Positions 6,647-15,301 of a stretch of 54,532 bases of DNA are shown here, piece after piece. The position numbers and the translations under genes are program-made. Origin of the DNA: Pseudomonadales bacterium. GTDB taxonomy: Bacteria > Pseudomonadota > Gammaproteobacteria > Pseudomonadales > Azotimanducaceae. Under the pieces are notes generated by a model. That model did not search any database and was not told the DNA's origin. It saw only the letters and a list, made by a program, of their open reading frames with translations. The stretch spans positions 1-54,532 of the forward strand of contig JAHRVQ010000065.1 in the NCBI GenBank assembly GCA_019090615.1, given 5' to 3'. Within the stretch, counting starts at the first letter, position 1; each line of letters opens with the position of its first letter.

Positions 6647-8689
6647 TTATTCAGGCTGCGCCGACAATCTACGTGTTTCATAGTCCCGATTTCGGCTGAA
6701 TATCAGCTGCCCGTCCCGGGTTCTGGTCTCCTCTGTGATATCGCCCTGATCGGAATAGCTATAGGAATAAAGATCTTCAAATTCGCCATCGCCATCGCGG
6801 TCAGCTTTAATTGCACTTACACGGTCATTCTGGTATTCAAATTCTCGCTGGGCGACAGGCAAGGGTAGCCCAGGCGCCGGAAAACCAAAGGGCAGGTTTT
6901 GGATATCCTGCGTTAATCGAATGATGCGGCCCAGGTCATCAACTTCGACCAGGCGCTCGCCAGAACAATCTTGTTGCGGTAAGGCTACCACCTGTTCCAC
7001 CAGGATTTCACTGGCATAAGGTGACTGAATAACCGACGCAACGTTCGGCGGCGACAAACCCAGGTCTGCCGGAGAAAATTGATCATTCGCATTTACCCCA
7101 CAGGCACTCAATACCCCTGACTCATCAAACTGATAGCTAAGCTGAAATGACAACCCACCCTGGCCAGATTCGTCTTCTGGAAGGTCAAAATCAATGAGAG
7201 TTTCAGTTAAAATACCTTGAGAATACTTAAACGTTGAAGATTCTGTTGTTTCTCTCGTTACTTCCTCCGTAATACTTAGCATCTCTGCTCTTTTAAATTC
7301 GTGTATAAGTTGCCCCTCTGTATTGTATTCATAAACACTGGAGGAAAATAATACGGTCTTCGCCAATTCGCTAAATTCAAAGTTGCTATAAACCCGCCTT
7401 CTGAGTCCGGCAGCGGACAACCCGGACCTAGTTTGACCTGACGACCCGCTAAACTCCATCCTTCGCGGCGGGGAAGTATTAACTTCAATATCGTCCTGCC
7501 TGGCTCCGATCACCGTGCCTGCGTCAAAAACACTAAAAGCCTTCAACGACGTTAACGGGTGGAAAAATAGTGCCGTTGGATCAAATAGTTCGCGCGCAAA
7601 AAAATCACGCAATTCCACCCTCTCGGTCTCACTAAAAATAACATTACCCACCGCGTCATATTGATAATCAGTCGTTAGTACACTATTACCATCTATTAAC
7701 AATTCGTAACGGCGCAGACCCTGCACTGGGTCGAAATCAAATATTTGCTGTTTCGTTCGATCACCGTTTGGCTCATCGCTAAAAAGAAATTTAGGCGCCT
7801 CCAGATCAAAAGTGCCCGGCGCAACCGATAGAGACTCGCCCCCGAACCCAATATCCGGCAACCCAAAGTTTGCAATGTTCCGAGGGGGGATAAGACCAAA
7901 AAAATCCTCTAGCACTTGATCATCTCTCCTCGCAAACGTTTCGTTAATACTGGCAAGGTTGCCATGCTCATCATATTCAAAGGCTGCCGACCTTAAAAGC
8001 GTATCTGTTGCTGGGTCTATATCTGATATCAATAACAATTGGCCACTGTCGTTATAGCTATAATTGATTATCTGGTCAATGGTGCCATCGCCATCGTTGT
8101 CTAACCGGTCAATGGTGGGCAGGCGTACTTCTACATCCAGATCCAGAGTATCCAACAGATGATTAAGGGCGGTGGTAGTTGAACGATAGATACCGTTATT
8201 CTCATTCACCAGGCGGCGATAATCGCCAGCGGCAAAGCTACGGGTGGCGACTGAAAAATCCAGCGTTTGTTCTGCCAGGCTGTCATCAAGACCGCTCAGA
8301 TCGATACCATTATCAGGGTTATTATCCCGATCGAGAGATTGCAGAAATACCAGCCGGTTGAGCAATTCTGCCTCAACGCCCGCTTGCCTGGCGGCATCAA
8401 CACTGCTGACGTTTAACAACGTAAGCGGTGACAGGCTAGCGGCACCGATGGCACTGCCAAGCTCGATACCACCAAGGGAGAAACGAACAGTTTCACCCGC
8501 AAAATAGTTAAACTCGCCCGCCGCGTTGGTAATGCCAGACTGGGTGGCTGTTTCATAGTGCAAGCCATTGACCGCGCTGTCGACAAAACGTCCAGTTTGC
8601 AGTGGCGGCGGGTTATCGGAGGAGCTCCCGCCACTACAGGCAACCAGGAAGAGCATCGTAAAGACTAAAGCCAGGCAATTTTTGTACAT
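6647..8689 (-). CDS. Large exported lipoprotein with YD-like and DxDGDG repeats, 680 aa
   Basis: The signal peptide ends in the lipobox LVAC (Cys18), followed by a Ser/Gly linker; Ser after Cys predicts outer-membrane retention. Residues about 32-75 (GRFVDSAVNGLHYETATQSG, then GEFNYFAGETVRFSLGG) form a domain often found at the N-terminus of surface lipoproteins. The rest contains calcium-binding-like DNDGDGTIDQ and DRDGDGEFED motifs, each followed by YSY..SGQL/YSYSDQGD, and several EYDEHGNL-type lines resembling YD/RHS repeats. No enzyme motif is seen. It is monocistronic by spacing. Likely a surface structural or carbohydrate-binding protein; function unknown. Confidence 0.75.
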   Translation of the reverse strand: MYKNCLALVFTMLFLVACSGGSSSDNPPPLQTGRFVDSAVNGLHYETATQSGITNAAGEFNYFAGETVRFSLGGIELGSAIGAASLSPLTLLNVSSVDAARQAGVEAELLNRLVFLQSLDRDNNPDNGIDLSGLDDSLAEQTLDFSVATRSFAAGDYRRLVNENNGIYRSTTTALNHLLDTLDLDVEVRLPTIDRLDNDGDGTIDQIINYSYNDSGQLLLISDIDPATDTLLRSAAFEYDEHGNLASINETFARRDDQVLEDFFGLIPPRNIANFGLPDIGFGGESLSVAPGTFDLEAPKFLFSDEPNGDRTKQQIFDFDPVQGLRRYELLIDGNSVLTTDYQYDAVGNVIFSETERVELRDFFARELFDPTALFFHPLTSLKAFSVFDAGTVIGARQDDIEVNTSPPRRMEFSGSSGQTRSGLSAAGLRRRVYSNFEFSELAKTVLFSSSVYEYNTEGQLIHEFKRAEMLSITEEVTRETTESSTFKYSQGILTETLIDFDLPEDESGQGGLSFQLSYQFDESGVLSACGVNANDQFSPADLGLSPPNVASVIQSPYASEILVEQVVALPQQDCSGERLVEVDDLGRIIRLTQDIQNLPFGFPAPGLPLPVAQREFEYQNDRVSAIKADRDGDGEFEDLYSYSYSDQGDITEETRTRDGQLIFSRNRDYETRRLSAQPE

Positions 8690-8759
8690 TATTTCAGCAG
8701 CTTACGGGCGATTATTAAAGAACCATCGATAATAGTCCACCCGCCGCTGGTTAATCAAG

Positions 8760-9560
8760 CTACTGTTTAACCGAAGCAACAACCTCACTGAGCGGGTCCG
8801 GCCAGACCGGCCAGGCTGTCGGAACCTGATTGTGATTACGCTGGCTACCATGGACTCTTAAGGCCTTATCTATGACGGCATCAGAAAAACTATGGCAGGC
8901 GTTGCGTGCTACAGCCTTAAATTCAGCGGCACGTTTTAATTGATCAAGTTTGAGCGGCCGGCCAAACGAGATGGTGGCAACTCTGTGCAGCGCAATGGCC
9001 AATTCTGTCTCACTGGGGGCAAATTTCTGCTTTGCCCAACGACTAAAACCGCCGTGCTGAAGAGTTTGCCCGGCGAAAAGTTCAGGTGCCGTAATGTCAA
9101 AGCCCGAGATATCGAAACGTAAAATCTGCTCGCCATCCTGTTGCGCGATCGCTGAAGTACACCCATCAATACGGTCTGGCACGGTAAATCGGTATTCCCG
9201 CTGACCTTCACCACGGGCAATTTGGGCAATTAACATCCCCGCCAGATCAAATATATGCGTGCACTGCTGCCGCGCATCCGTATACCCATGCACAGCAACT
9301 GAAGACTCCGCAATTGGCATACCTTCGATAAGTTTTAGCGGCGTTAAAGCGCCAATACAAGTAACCCAGGGCGGGCGTGGTGCCGACCCCGCGGTCGCTA
9401 ATATTTTTTTACCATCGTGCTGAAATTCTATTCGAAAATGATGAAAATCATCCTCTAATTCCGCCCAGGCGGAATTGTGAGTACTAACTAACTGGATTCG
9501 GCGGCGATAGACACCGGCCTCCCCCTCGGTCGCTATTAAGGACAATTTGGTATTCTTCAT
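8760..9560 (-). CDS. DUF2889 domain protein, 266 aa
   Basis: Residues about 35-115 show the DUF2889 pattern: a histidine-bearing strand (DDFHHFRIEFQHDG), then an APRPPWVTC segment, and the conserved CTHIFDLAGMLIAQIARG. The biochemical role of DUF2889 is unknown; family members commonly sit among oxidoreductase and lipid- or steroid-catabolism genes. There is no signal peptide. The C-terminal 100 residues are not assigned to any family. Separated from the lipoprotein downstream by 70 bp, so co-transcription is possible but unproven. Confidence 0.7.
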   Translation of the reverse strand: MKNTKLSLIATEGEAGVYRRRIQLVSTHNSAWAELEDDFHHFRIEFQHDGKKILATAGSAPRPPWVTCIGALTPLKLIEGMPIAESSVAVHGYTDARQQCTHIFDLAGMLIAQIARGEGQREYRFTVPDRIDGCTSAIAQQDGEQILRFDISGFDITAPELFAGQTLQHGGFSRWAKQKFAPSETELAIALHRVATISFGRPLKLDQLKRAAEFKAVARNACHSFSDAVIDKALRVHGSQRNHNQVPTAWPVWPDPLSEVVASVKQ

Positions 9561-9774
9561 GTTTCAGACCTCGGCACCATCGAGACGCGAAGACAATCGC
9601 GCGGATGTTCAGAATTCGCCAGGGTACCTGCTGGAAATGCTCAATATTAAGGGCGCGGATTTTAAACTGTCTGTCCGACATTGCAAAGTTAAGCGCTTTA
9701 GGCCACGGCATTAAAGATACAAGTTATGAAAAACCCGTAGCTAAATAAAATATAAAATTGCGGCGATCTCGATT

Positions 9775-9800
9775 GAATCGCAAATGAATCGCAAATGAAT
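9775..9800. repeat. 11-bp tandem repeat, 2.4 copies
   Basis: GAATCGCAAAT occurs at 9775-9785 and 9786-9796, then GAAT. Exact copies, intergenic. Confidence 0.9.
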
Positions 9801-9856
9801 AATGTACAGGAAGGGAAATTGATACGATCGCCAAAATAGCGATTATTCAGGATGAG

Positions 9857-9930
9857 TTATTTCTTGCAGGCTATTTTTTTCGGGCTATTTCTTACGAGCT
9901 ATTTCTTACGAGTTATTTTTTACGGGCTAT
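9857..9930. repeat. 14-bp tandem repeat, 5.3 copies
   Basis: Units of the form CTATTTCTTACGAG start at 9857, 9871, 9885, 9899 and 9913, with a partial copy at 9927. Two units are identical, the others differ at a few positions. The array crosses the stop codon of the small minus-strand gene (TTA at 9913-9915) and runs into its 3' flank. Confidence 0.95.
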
Positions 9931-10041
9931 GCGCGCCGTAGCTCGGACGCGTGTTATCACTTCTTTGGTTTCAGTTTTGGCTTTGGTGGTTTTTTTTGAA
10001 GCGGCTAACTTAAGCAGCTTACTAGAATTTAACTTTGCCAT
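9913..10041 (-). CDS. Possible small basic protein, 42 aa
   Basis: ATG at 10041 with GGAG about 12 nt upstream opens a 42-codon frame: MAKLNSSKLLKLAASKKTTK, then a further 22 residues ending RATARIARKK. It is very rich in Lys, Ala and Thr, as in histone-H1-like or other nucleic-acid-binding tails, and has no hydrophobic segment. The last codons and the stop lie in the 14-bp tandem repeat, so the C-terminus may vary between strains. It is unrecognised; the amino-acid bias and SD make a real small protein plausible. Upstream on the same strand is the 187-aa membrane protein gene (66 bp away), so it may be expressed with it. Confidence 0.4.
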   Translation of the reverse strand: MAKLNSSKLLKLAASKKTTKAKTETKEVITRVRATARIARKK

Positions 10042-10106
10042 GTTGTTCTAACTCCGAGTTTGTTAATAACAAAATGTCATAATTGGCCTGAATATGATGT
10101 TCCCGC

Positions 10107-10670
10107 TCAATCGGCATTATCAGCGATCATCCTCATTATAGGAGAATTGGGTTCCAATTCAATACCCTCAAGTCCACCTTCAATTTCACTATCCAATATG
10201 TCCACCAACTGAGTCACTGCATCGTTGCTCATTTCAAGCGCTTCCGTCAGCCCTGCCAGCTGCTCCACCACCATATCTTCTTCATCACTAACCTTATCAG
10301 CCAATTGCGCTCGGCCTTGTTCTGCATAATGACGGGCTTTATCGGAAACCTGTTGACCCTTCTGACCAAAATAATGACCCAGTACCAGGCCTAATACCGT
10401 CGTGAAAAGCCCACTGACAATAATTGCCGTATCCGTGACTTCGCCAATTAATGATTTGGCAGCATCAATATCGGCACTATTTTTACCCACCAGGTTAAGT
10501 TGAATTTCTTTTAAAATATCCAGCTGACCCGAAAGCGCAGTAAACCAGAATATGATAATCATTGCCGCAATTATAAAATGCGCCGACAACAAACCCGCCA
10601 AGATCTCCTGCAGCCAGGTATCCCAGGTTGCGCCCTTACGCCCTTCTTTAGTGCCTGTTTCTCTTACCAC
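10107..10670 (-). CDS. Two-helix membrane protein with coiled-coil tail, 187 aa
   Basis: No family recognised. Two transmembrane segments are clear: about residues 22-47 (LAGLLSAHFIIAAMIIIFWF) and 80-100 (AIIVSGLFTTVLGLVLGHYF). The part after residue 105 is acidic and helical with a heptad-like pattern (DKARHYAEQGRAQLADKV, EQLAGLTEALEMSND). This gives a small inner-membrane hairpin with a cytoplasmic coiled coil, perhaps a scaffold or channel-like protein. The start codon is GTG with a weak purine stretch before it. It follows the phosphoesterase gene by 49 bp on the same strand and is probably in its operon. Confidence 0.65.
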   Translation of the reverse strand: MVRETGTKEGRKGATWDTWLQEILAGLLSAHFIIAAMIIIFWFTALSGQLDILKEIQLNLVGKNSADIDAAKSLIGEVTDTAIIVSGLFTTVLGLVLGHYFGQKGQQVSDKARHYAEQGRAQLADKVSDEEDMVVEQLAGLTEALEMSNDAVTQLVDILDSEIEGGLEGIELEPNSPIMRMIADNAD

Positions 10671-10719
10671 CAGCTTCTCTTAGCTCCAGGGAATGTATCC
10701 CAAATAATACTTCAATACC

Positions 10720-11517
10720 CTAATCATCAACCGCGTTTAACTGACACACCTGACTATCAATTGACCCGTCAGATGATAAATCCAGTATTCGAAAGCTTTG
10801 CAGCTGGCCATCAAGGTCATGCGGACCCCATAGCTCACCTGTCGGCAACGGCACATCTAGCGGCGCATGGGTGATATAAGAAAAAGTAGCCGGGGTGGTA
10901 AATTGAGTATGTCCACCCGCATCATATTCCACGATATTGTGGGTATGCCCTGCTATCACCGCTTTGACATTTGGGAACTGGTTGATCTTGGCGGTGAATT
11001 CGGCGCTATTTTGTAACTGACAGCCCAACGCCGGACACACAGCTCGAGGGGTATGATGTAGTGCAACCAATATTGGTCTATCACCCAGGGCTACTATATT
11101 TTGTGCAAGGCTCGACAACTCACCAGCACTTAAGTGACCATGGGATTGCCCGTCTACCTTCGAATTAACAAAAACAAACCCCCAGTCACCAATACATGTC
11201 GACTGGACATAGTGAAACCCATCGGTATTTAAACAGGATTGCATTACTGCTGGGTCATCATGATTACCCGGCAATACATAGACAGGAACGTTAAGTACCG
11301 CCAGTATTTCTCGTAAACGTGCATAACTCGGTGCACTGCCATCATCGGCAATATCACCCGTTATAATTATGCCATCCGGCTGCTGCAACTGTCTGATTTG
11401 ATCCACAACTAGCGCCAGAGAAACATCTGTAGCTACCCTATGGACCCTGGGGTTCTCTCTGGAGGAGAGGTGAATATCTGTCAGCTGCACAATTCTTATG
11501 CTCATCCGGCCAACCAT
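10720..11517 (-). CDS. cpdA: Metallophosphoesterase, 3',5'-cAMP phosphodiesterase CpdA-like, 265 aa
   Basis: Predicted to hydrolyse cyclic AMP or a related phosphodiester using a di-metal centre. All calcineurin-fold motifs are present in order: QLTDIHL (D, H), GDIADDG, LPGNHDD, ALHHTPRA and AGHTHN. These match the CpdA/Icc family, as does the length (E. coli CpdA is 275 aa). In gammaproteobacteria CpdA lowers cAMP and so tunes Crp-dependent catabolic genes. Two in-frame ATGs (11517 and 11505) are possible starts; neither has a strong SD. The downstream membrane-protein gene is close and same-strand. Confidence 0.8.
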   Translation of the reverse strand: MVGRMSIRIVQLTDIHLSSRENPRVHRVATDVSLALVVDQIRQLQQPDGIIITGDIADDGSAPSYARLREILAVLNVPVYVLPGNHDDPAVMQSCLNTDGFHYVQSTCIGDWGFVFVNSKVDGQSHGHLSAGELSSLAQNIVALGDRPILVALHHTPRAVCPALGCQLQNSAEFTAKINQFPNVKAVIAGHTHNIVEYDAGGHTQFTTPATFSYITHAPLDVPLPTGELWGPHDLDGQLQSFRILDLSSDGSIDSQVCQLNAVDD

Positions 11518-11596
11518 AACGCCAAGGCGCTGTGTATTCCAGAGAATTTCTGCTTAAGGTCCATTTTAAGCAGCCATTAATACGCAGATTAATTCG

Positions 11597-11633
11597 GACT
11601 TTAGCTCAGACTTAAGCCCAGACTTTAGCCCAG
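11597..11633. repeat. 12-bp tandem repeat, 3 copies
   Basis: GACTTTAGCTCA, GACTTAAGCCCA and GACTTTAGCCCA lie end to end between the divergent-sense ends of the phosphoesterase promoter side and the next gene. Intergenic, no coding role seen. Confidence 0.85.
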
Positions 11634-11743
11634 AAAATGACTCAATCACTTTTTTTCGAATACTCTTTTCAAACGCACTATTCAAATAAAAATTCAAATC
11701 AATCGCCAGGGTAAAGCCAGCAACTCTGGGTCTAGTGGTTTCT

Positions 11744-12607
11744 TCAACGGTCTAACATCCGGCTCACCTCAGTATAATTAATCGCCTCGTCAGCAAAATT
11801 AAAACTCCCCGCCTGTTGCATTTCTGTCGCCGCCCGAATGAAGGCACCAAGGGCTGCCCTGGCAAGCGCACTGCCCACACTAATTCGTTTTACGCCTAAC
11901 CTGGATAATTCCTCGACCGATAAATTACCACCAGCCAAACCCATGACAACATTAAGCGGTTTATCCACTGAACTGACAATGGCAGCAATATCCTCTTTAC
12001 TGCACACCCCAGGCGCATACAGCACATCAGCCCCGGCTTCCTGATAGGCCTGCAAGCGCTGAATGGTATTCGCGATATCATTATTTCCGAACAGATAATT
12101 TTCCGCCCGGGCAGTCAGCACAAAGGGGATTCCGCTGTTAGCAATGGCATCAACTGCCGCTCGTATCCGTTCAGCAGCCAATTCAACGGCATAAACTGGT
12201 GATTCAGCATGGTTATTTGCATCCTCTATTGATCCGCCCGCCAAGCCAATATGCACCGCCGCTGTGATCGTTTTAGCCACTTCCTCAGGGGCATCACCAA
12301 AACCATTTTCCAGGTCTGCACTGACGGGTAAATCCGCTGCACCAACAATCTCGCTGGCGTTTTGCAGGATAGCCTCGCGCCCCAGGGTATTATCTTGCTG
12401 GCCGTTAAAAAACGCGCAACCTGCACTGGTGGTTGCCAACGCCTTAAAACCCATATTAGCCAGCAGTCGCGCGGTACCTGAATCCCATGGGTTGGGTATT
12501 ACAAATGCACTATCCTGTTGATGTAATTCAAGAAATTGCTTTCCCAACCGCTTATATTGTTTATCTTTGTTCACTTTTTTGTTCACTCTCTTGTTCACAA
12601 CAGGCAT
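11744..12607 (-). CDS. Isocitrate lyase / PEP mutase family protein, 287 aa
   Basis: A TIM-barrel enzyme of the PEP mutase/isocitrate lyase superfamily, which cleaves or forms C-C or C-P bonds next to a carboxylate using Mg. The N-terminal barrel strand FVIPNPWDSGTARLL, the ATTSAG strand, and the SADLENGFGD metal-binding segment match the 2-methylisocitrate-lyase-like / oxaloacetate-decarboxylase-like subgroup. The KKCGH motif of true isocitrate lyases is absent, so the exact reaction is open. The N-terminus carries an in-frame repeat (VNKRVNKKVNKD) made by a 12-bp tandem repeat. It is divergent from a LysR gene 115 bp away, its likely regulator. Confidence 0.8.
   Translation of the reverse strand: MPVVNKRVNKKVNKDKQYKRLGKQFLELHQQDSAFVIPNPWDSGTARLLANMGFKALATTSAGCAFFNGQQDNTLGREAILQNASEIVGAADLPVSADLENGFGDAPEEVAKTITAAVHIGLAGGSIEDANNHAESPVYAVELAAERIRAAVDAIANSGIPFVLTARAENYLFGNNDIANTIQRLQAYQEAGADVLYAPGVCSKEDIAAIVSSVDKPLNVVMGLAGGNLSVEELSRLGVKRISVGSALARAALGAFIRAATEMQQAGSFNFADEAINYTEVSRMLDR
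12567..12598. repeat. 12-bp in-frame tandem repeat at a gene start
   Basis: TTGTTCACTTTT, TTGTTCACTCTC and TTGTTCAC lie end to end, encoding repeated Val-Asn-Lys in residues about 4-14 of the PEP-mutase-family protein. The family domain begins only after this stretch, so it is a dispensable N-terminal expansion. Confidence 0.9.
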
Positions 12608-12722
12608 CCCATATTGATTTTAATTGAATATTCTCGCCTATTTTGTATCATGTCTTTGCCGCATTAAACCCAATTAGCGGGAACTCACTTATGCGCAAGC
12701 AGCACTAATAGAAGCCGTACTA

Positions 12723-13634
12723 ATGGAAATCGCCCAGTTAAAAATTCTGCTCGCCGTTGTACGGCAAAAGAATTTTTCAGCCGTCGCGCGTCAACGCAAC
12801 GTTTCACCCTCATCAATCTCCAGAAGCATCACCGCCATTGAGCAGGAACTGGGCGTGCGGCTACTACAGCGGACCACCCGCAATGTGGTATTAACCGAAG
12901 CTGGATTACGTTACGTTGAACGAATTGAGTCATTGGTCGATGAGCTTGATCTGGCCAAAGAAGCCATCCAGGAAAATGCTCAACTACCCAGAGGCACATT
13001 ACGTATTACCGCTTCTCCGTCCTTTGGCACTGTCTATATTGCGCCTTTATTAAGCGAGTTTTCCAACCAGTATCCCGATCTGATTGTGGATTTGCACCTG
13101 ACCGATAAAAGAGTAGATCTACTGACTGAGAATATTGATCTGGCCATTCGGCAAGGACCGCTTGACGACTCAAGTTTAATCGCAGAACGCTTTCTCACCG
13201 CTCGCTATCGTGTCTGTGCAAGCCCGCAGTATTTAGCCCAGTCCGGCACACCTGCGAAGCCGCAGGATCTCACTCAGCATCGTTGTCTTACATTTCCATT
13301 AGCCGAATTCAATACCTGCTGGAACTTTCGCCACCCAGACAACAATAAAATCATACCTGTCAACCTAACCAGTCCGTTGTGCATCAACAACGGTATGGCT
13401 TTGTTAGCATGCGCTATTAACGGTGGCGGCATCGTCCTCTTGTCAGACTGGCTAATACAGAACGCTTTGAATGCGGGCAGCCTGGTCGACATCTTCCCCC
13501 AATACGATAGTTTCGCGACCAACCTTGAAGCGAATATCAGCTTTATCTACCCATCGCGCACTTTTGTACCTGCGAAGGTTAAAATTGTGATGGCTTATTT
13601 GCGCCAGTCGGCCACGGCGCAGACAAATACCTAA
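12723..13634 (+). CDS. LysR-family transcriptional regulator, 303 aa
   Basis: N-terminal winged helix-turn-helix (residues 1-60: FSAVARQRNVSPSSISRSITAIEQELGVRLLQRTTR, given here in part as the recognition region) followed by a periplasmic-binding-protein-like effector domain (about 90-295, starting GTLRITASPSFG). The DSSLIAERFL and YRVCASPQYL segments are typical of the CrgA/AaeR-like branch. It is divergently transcribed from the PEP-mutase-family gene with a 115-bp spacer, the normal arrangement for a LysR protein and its target. The effector is unknown, though a metabolite of the target enzyme is the usual inference. The start codon sits in an imperfect 15-bp duplication. Confidence 0.9.
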   Translation: MEIAQLKILLAVVRQKNFSAVARQRNVSPSSISRSITAIEQELGVRLLQRTTRNVVLTEAGLRYVERIESLVDELDLAKEAIQENAQLPRGTLRITASPSFGTVYIAPLLSEFSNQYPDLIVDLHLTDKRVDLLTENIDLAIRQGPLDDSSLIAERFLTARYRVCASPQYLAQSGTPAKPQDLTQHRCLTFPLAEFNTCWNFRHPDNNKIIPVNLTSPLCINNGMALLACAINGGGIVLLSDWLIQNALNAGSLVDIFPQYDSFATNLEANISFIYPSRTFVPAKVKIVMAYLRQSATAQTNT

Positions 13635-13719
13635 CAGACAAACATTTCTCTGCAAGCAAGCGCGGGTTAATCTGATTTGCGGCTAATTTGATTTCCAGAT
13701 CACCCAGGCACCAGAAATA

Positions 13720-14583
13720 TTAATACCCTGGGGTTTCATCATTTTGCTTTAGTCGCTCCAGCCGTGCTTCTTCTTCACGCGCCACCGCATGTATATCATC
13801 TAACAGCGCATCTACATCTGGGTCGATTTCTTCGCCAACAAATTCACCAGTTAATTCTGTAGTCGGATGAAGCTCGCCATTTTCAAACTTCTGCCACATT
13901 TCTTCGGCATATCGGGTCTTTAGCAATGAGGCGTCATACTGGCCGTAGTAACTGGTCATATTTCGCACATCACGGCCTAACATCGATTTAGCATGGTTAT
14001 TGCCCGCCGCGTCAACTGCCTGCGGCAGATCAATAATTACCGGACCATAGTCATCCACCAGCACATTAAATTCCGATAGATCGCCGTGTACCATGCCAGC
14101 ACAGAGCATGCGTTTTACATATTCCATCATAATGGTGTGATCACGAAAAGCCTGGTCGGCAGACAGGGGTAAATCAGCCAGTCTTGGCGCAACATCACCC
14201 GCAGCATCGGTGATCAACTCCATAATAAGCACGCCATCAACGCAGCCATAGGCCTCAGGCACCCGCACATCTGCGGCCGCAAGACGATATAACGCATCGA
14301 CCTCGGCATTATGCCAAATAGCTTCCTGTTGTTGGCGGCCATATTTTGAGCCCTTTTCCATTGCGCGGGCCCGTCGGCTATTTTTAACCTTACGCCCCTC
14401 CTGGTAGGTCACAGCCTGTTTAAAAGACCGTTTAAGGGATTCTTTATAGACTTTGGCGCAGCGAACAGAAGTACCTACACGGACGACATAGACATCGGCC
14501 TCTTTACCGCTCATCAAACGGCTTAAAACTTCATCTATCAATCCATCACTAACTAGTGGCTGTAATCTTTTGGGTATTTTCAT
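13720..14583 (-). CDS. RIO-type serine protein kinase, PA4780-like, 287 aa
   Basis: A bacterial RIO kinase. It starts MKIPKRLQPLVSDGLIDEVL and shows MSGKEADVYVV (nucleotide-binding loop), RCAKVYKE with the catalytic lysine, MVHGDLSEFNVLV (catalytic Asp and metal-binding Asn) and VIIDLPQAVD (metal Asp), in the spacing of Pseudomonas PA4780. The long SRRARAMEKGSKYGR insert is characteristic. I start at ATG 14583 because family proteins begin MKIPKR; the open frame extends 32 codons further upstream with hydrophobic, non-family sequence. In bacteria these kinases are linked to stress and membrane homeostasis; the target is unknown here. Confidence 0.85.
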   Translation of the reverse strand: MKIPKRLQPLVSDGLIDEVLSRLMSGKEADVYVVRVGTSVRCAKVYKESLKRSFKQAVTYQEGRKVKNSRRARAMEKGSKYGRQQQEAIWHNAEVDALYRLAAADVRVPEAYGCVDGVLIMELITDAAGDVAPRLADLPLSADQAFRDHTIMMEYVKRMLCAGMVHGDLSEFNVLVDDYGPVIIDLPQAVDAAGNNHAKSMLGRDVRNMTSYYGQYDASLLKTRYAEEMWQKFENGELHPTTELTGEFVGEEIDPDVDALLDDIHAVAREEEARLERLKQNDETPGY

Positions 14584-14912
14584 TGCGGGCGTTTTACACG
14601 AAATTACTGCAAGAAGGAATAGTGAAACGATAAAACCTCCTGAAAAGGACCCAACTAACCGCCAACAGGCAGCCACCAAATAATCTCGGCTTTAGATCCG
14701 TTTACGCTATACAGCGTTTAACTAACGGTTTTCATTATCAATTTGCTCCGGTATGGATTCACCCAGCCACAACATAGGCTTATCGCTCAATAACTTATGC
14801 CTGGTGATAGCGAAGCACTAAAGTTCGCCTATAACTAAATAACACCTAATCTTTACAACGCATAGATTGTATCTTAAGCTAATCTATACACTGTCTATAT
14901 GGAGCATATGCT

Positions 14913-15215
14913 ATGCAACAATATCTACTCAATCACCAGGACCGATTAAATTTCACCCTGCACCTGATTGCCGTACCCTTGTTTATCTCGGCGCACGGGT
15001 TTGCTTTATATGCAATCTCTCAGCAGCAATTTCTTATTGCCGCCCTGGTGATGACATTGGCGCCAGTCAGCCTTTGGTTACAGAAGCAGGGCCACCAAAG
15101 AGAACCAAACCAACCACCGCCCTTCACGGGCCCATTAAACTTTCTTAGCCGCCTATATAAAGAACAGTTTTTTACCTTTCCGCTGTCTTTACTGGTTCGC
15201 ATTACTCGTTTGTAG
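14913..15215 (+). CDS. DUF962 / Mpo1-like small membrane protein, 100 aa
   Basis: HQDRLNFTLHLIAVPLFI at the N-terminus and the GHQREPNQPPPFTGP motif near residue 60 are typical of DUF962 proteins, related to yeast Mpo1, an Fe-dependent dioxygenase of 2-hydroxy fatty acids in alpha-oxidation. The histidines (His8, His17, His29, His61) could bind iron. Two hydrophobic segments (about 14-35 and 38-55) suggest inner-membrane location. The bacterial family is usually longer, so the activity is uncertain. GGAG lies at good distance upstream of ATG 14913. A strong terminator follows. Confidence 0.7.
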   Translation: MQQYLLNHQDRLNFTLHLIAVPLFISAHGFALYAISQQQFLIAALVMTLAPVSLWLQKQGHQREPNQPPPFTGPLNFLSRLYKEQFFTFPLSLLVRITRL

Positions 15216-15253
15216 CATTCAGTGAACCAAACCACATCGCCTGAAAATTAACA

Positions 15254-15284
15254 CTCAGCACTTGTTTGTCTAACAAGTGCTGAG
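15254..15284. terminator. Bidirectional terminator-like hairpin
   Basis: CTCAGCACTTGTT (15254-15266) and AACAAGTGCTGAG (15272-15284) form a perfect 13-bp stem with a 5-base loop. It sits between the convergent DUF962 gene and carotenoid oxygenase gene. There is no long T-run on either side. Confidence 0.75.
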
Positions 15285-15301
15285 CAAGCAGCAAGCCTCG
15301 A

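Larger units (their letters stand above)
9561..10106. other. 546-bp gap rich in tandem repeats
   Basis: Besides the small minus-strand frame at 9913-10041, the gap holds an 11-bp tandem repeat (9775-9800) and a 14-bp tandem repeat (9857-9930). Nothing else is recognisable; the stretch is AT-rich. Confidence 0.6.
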
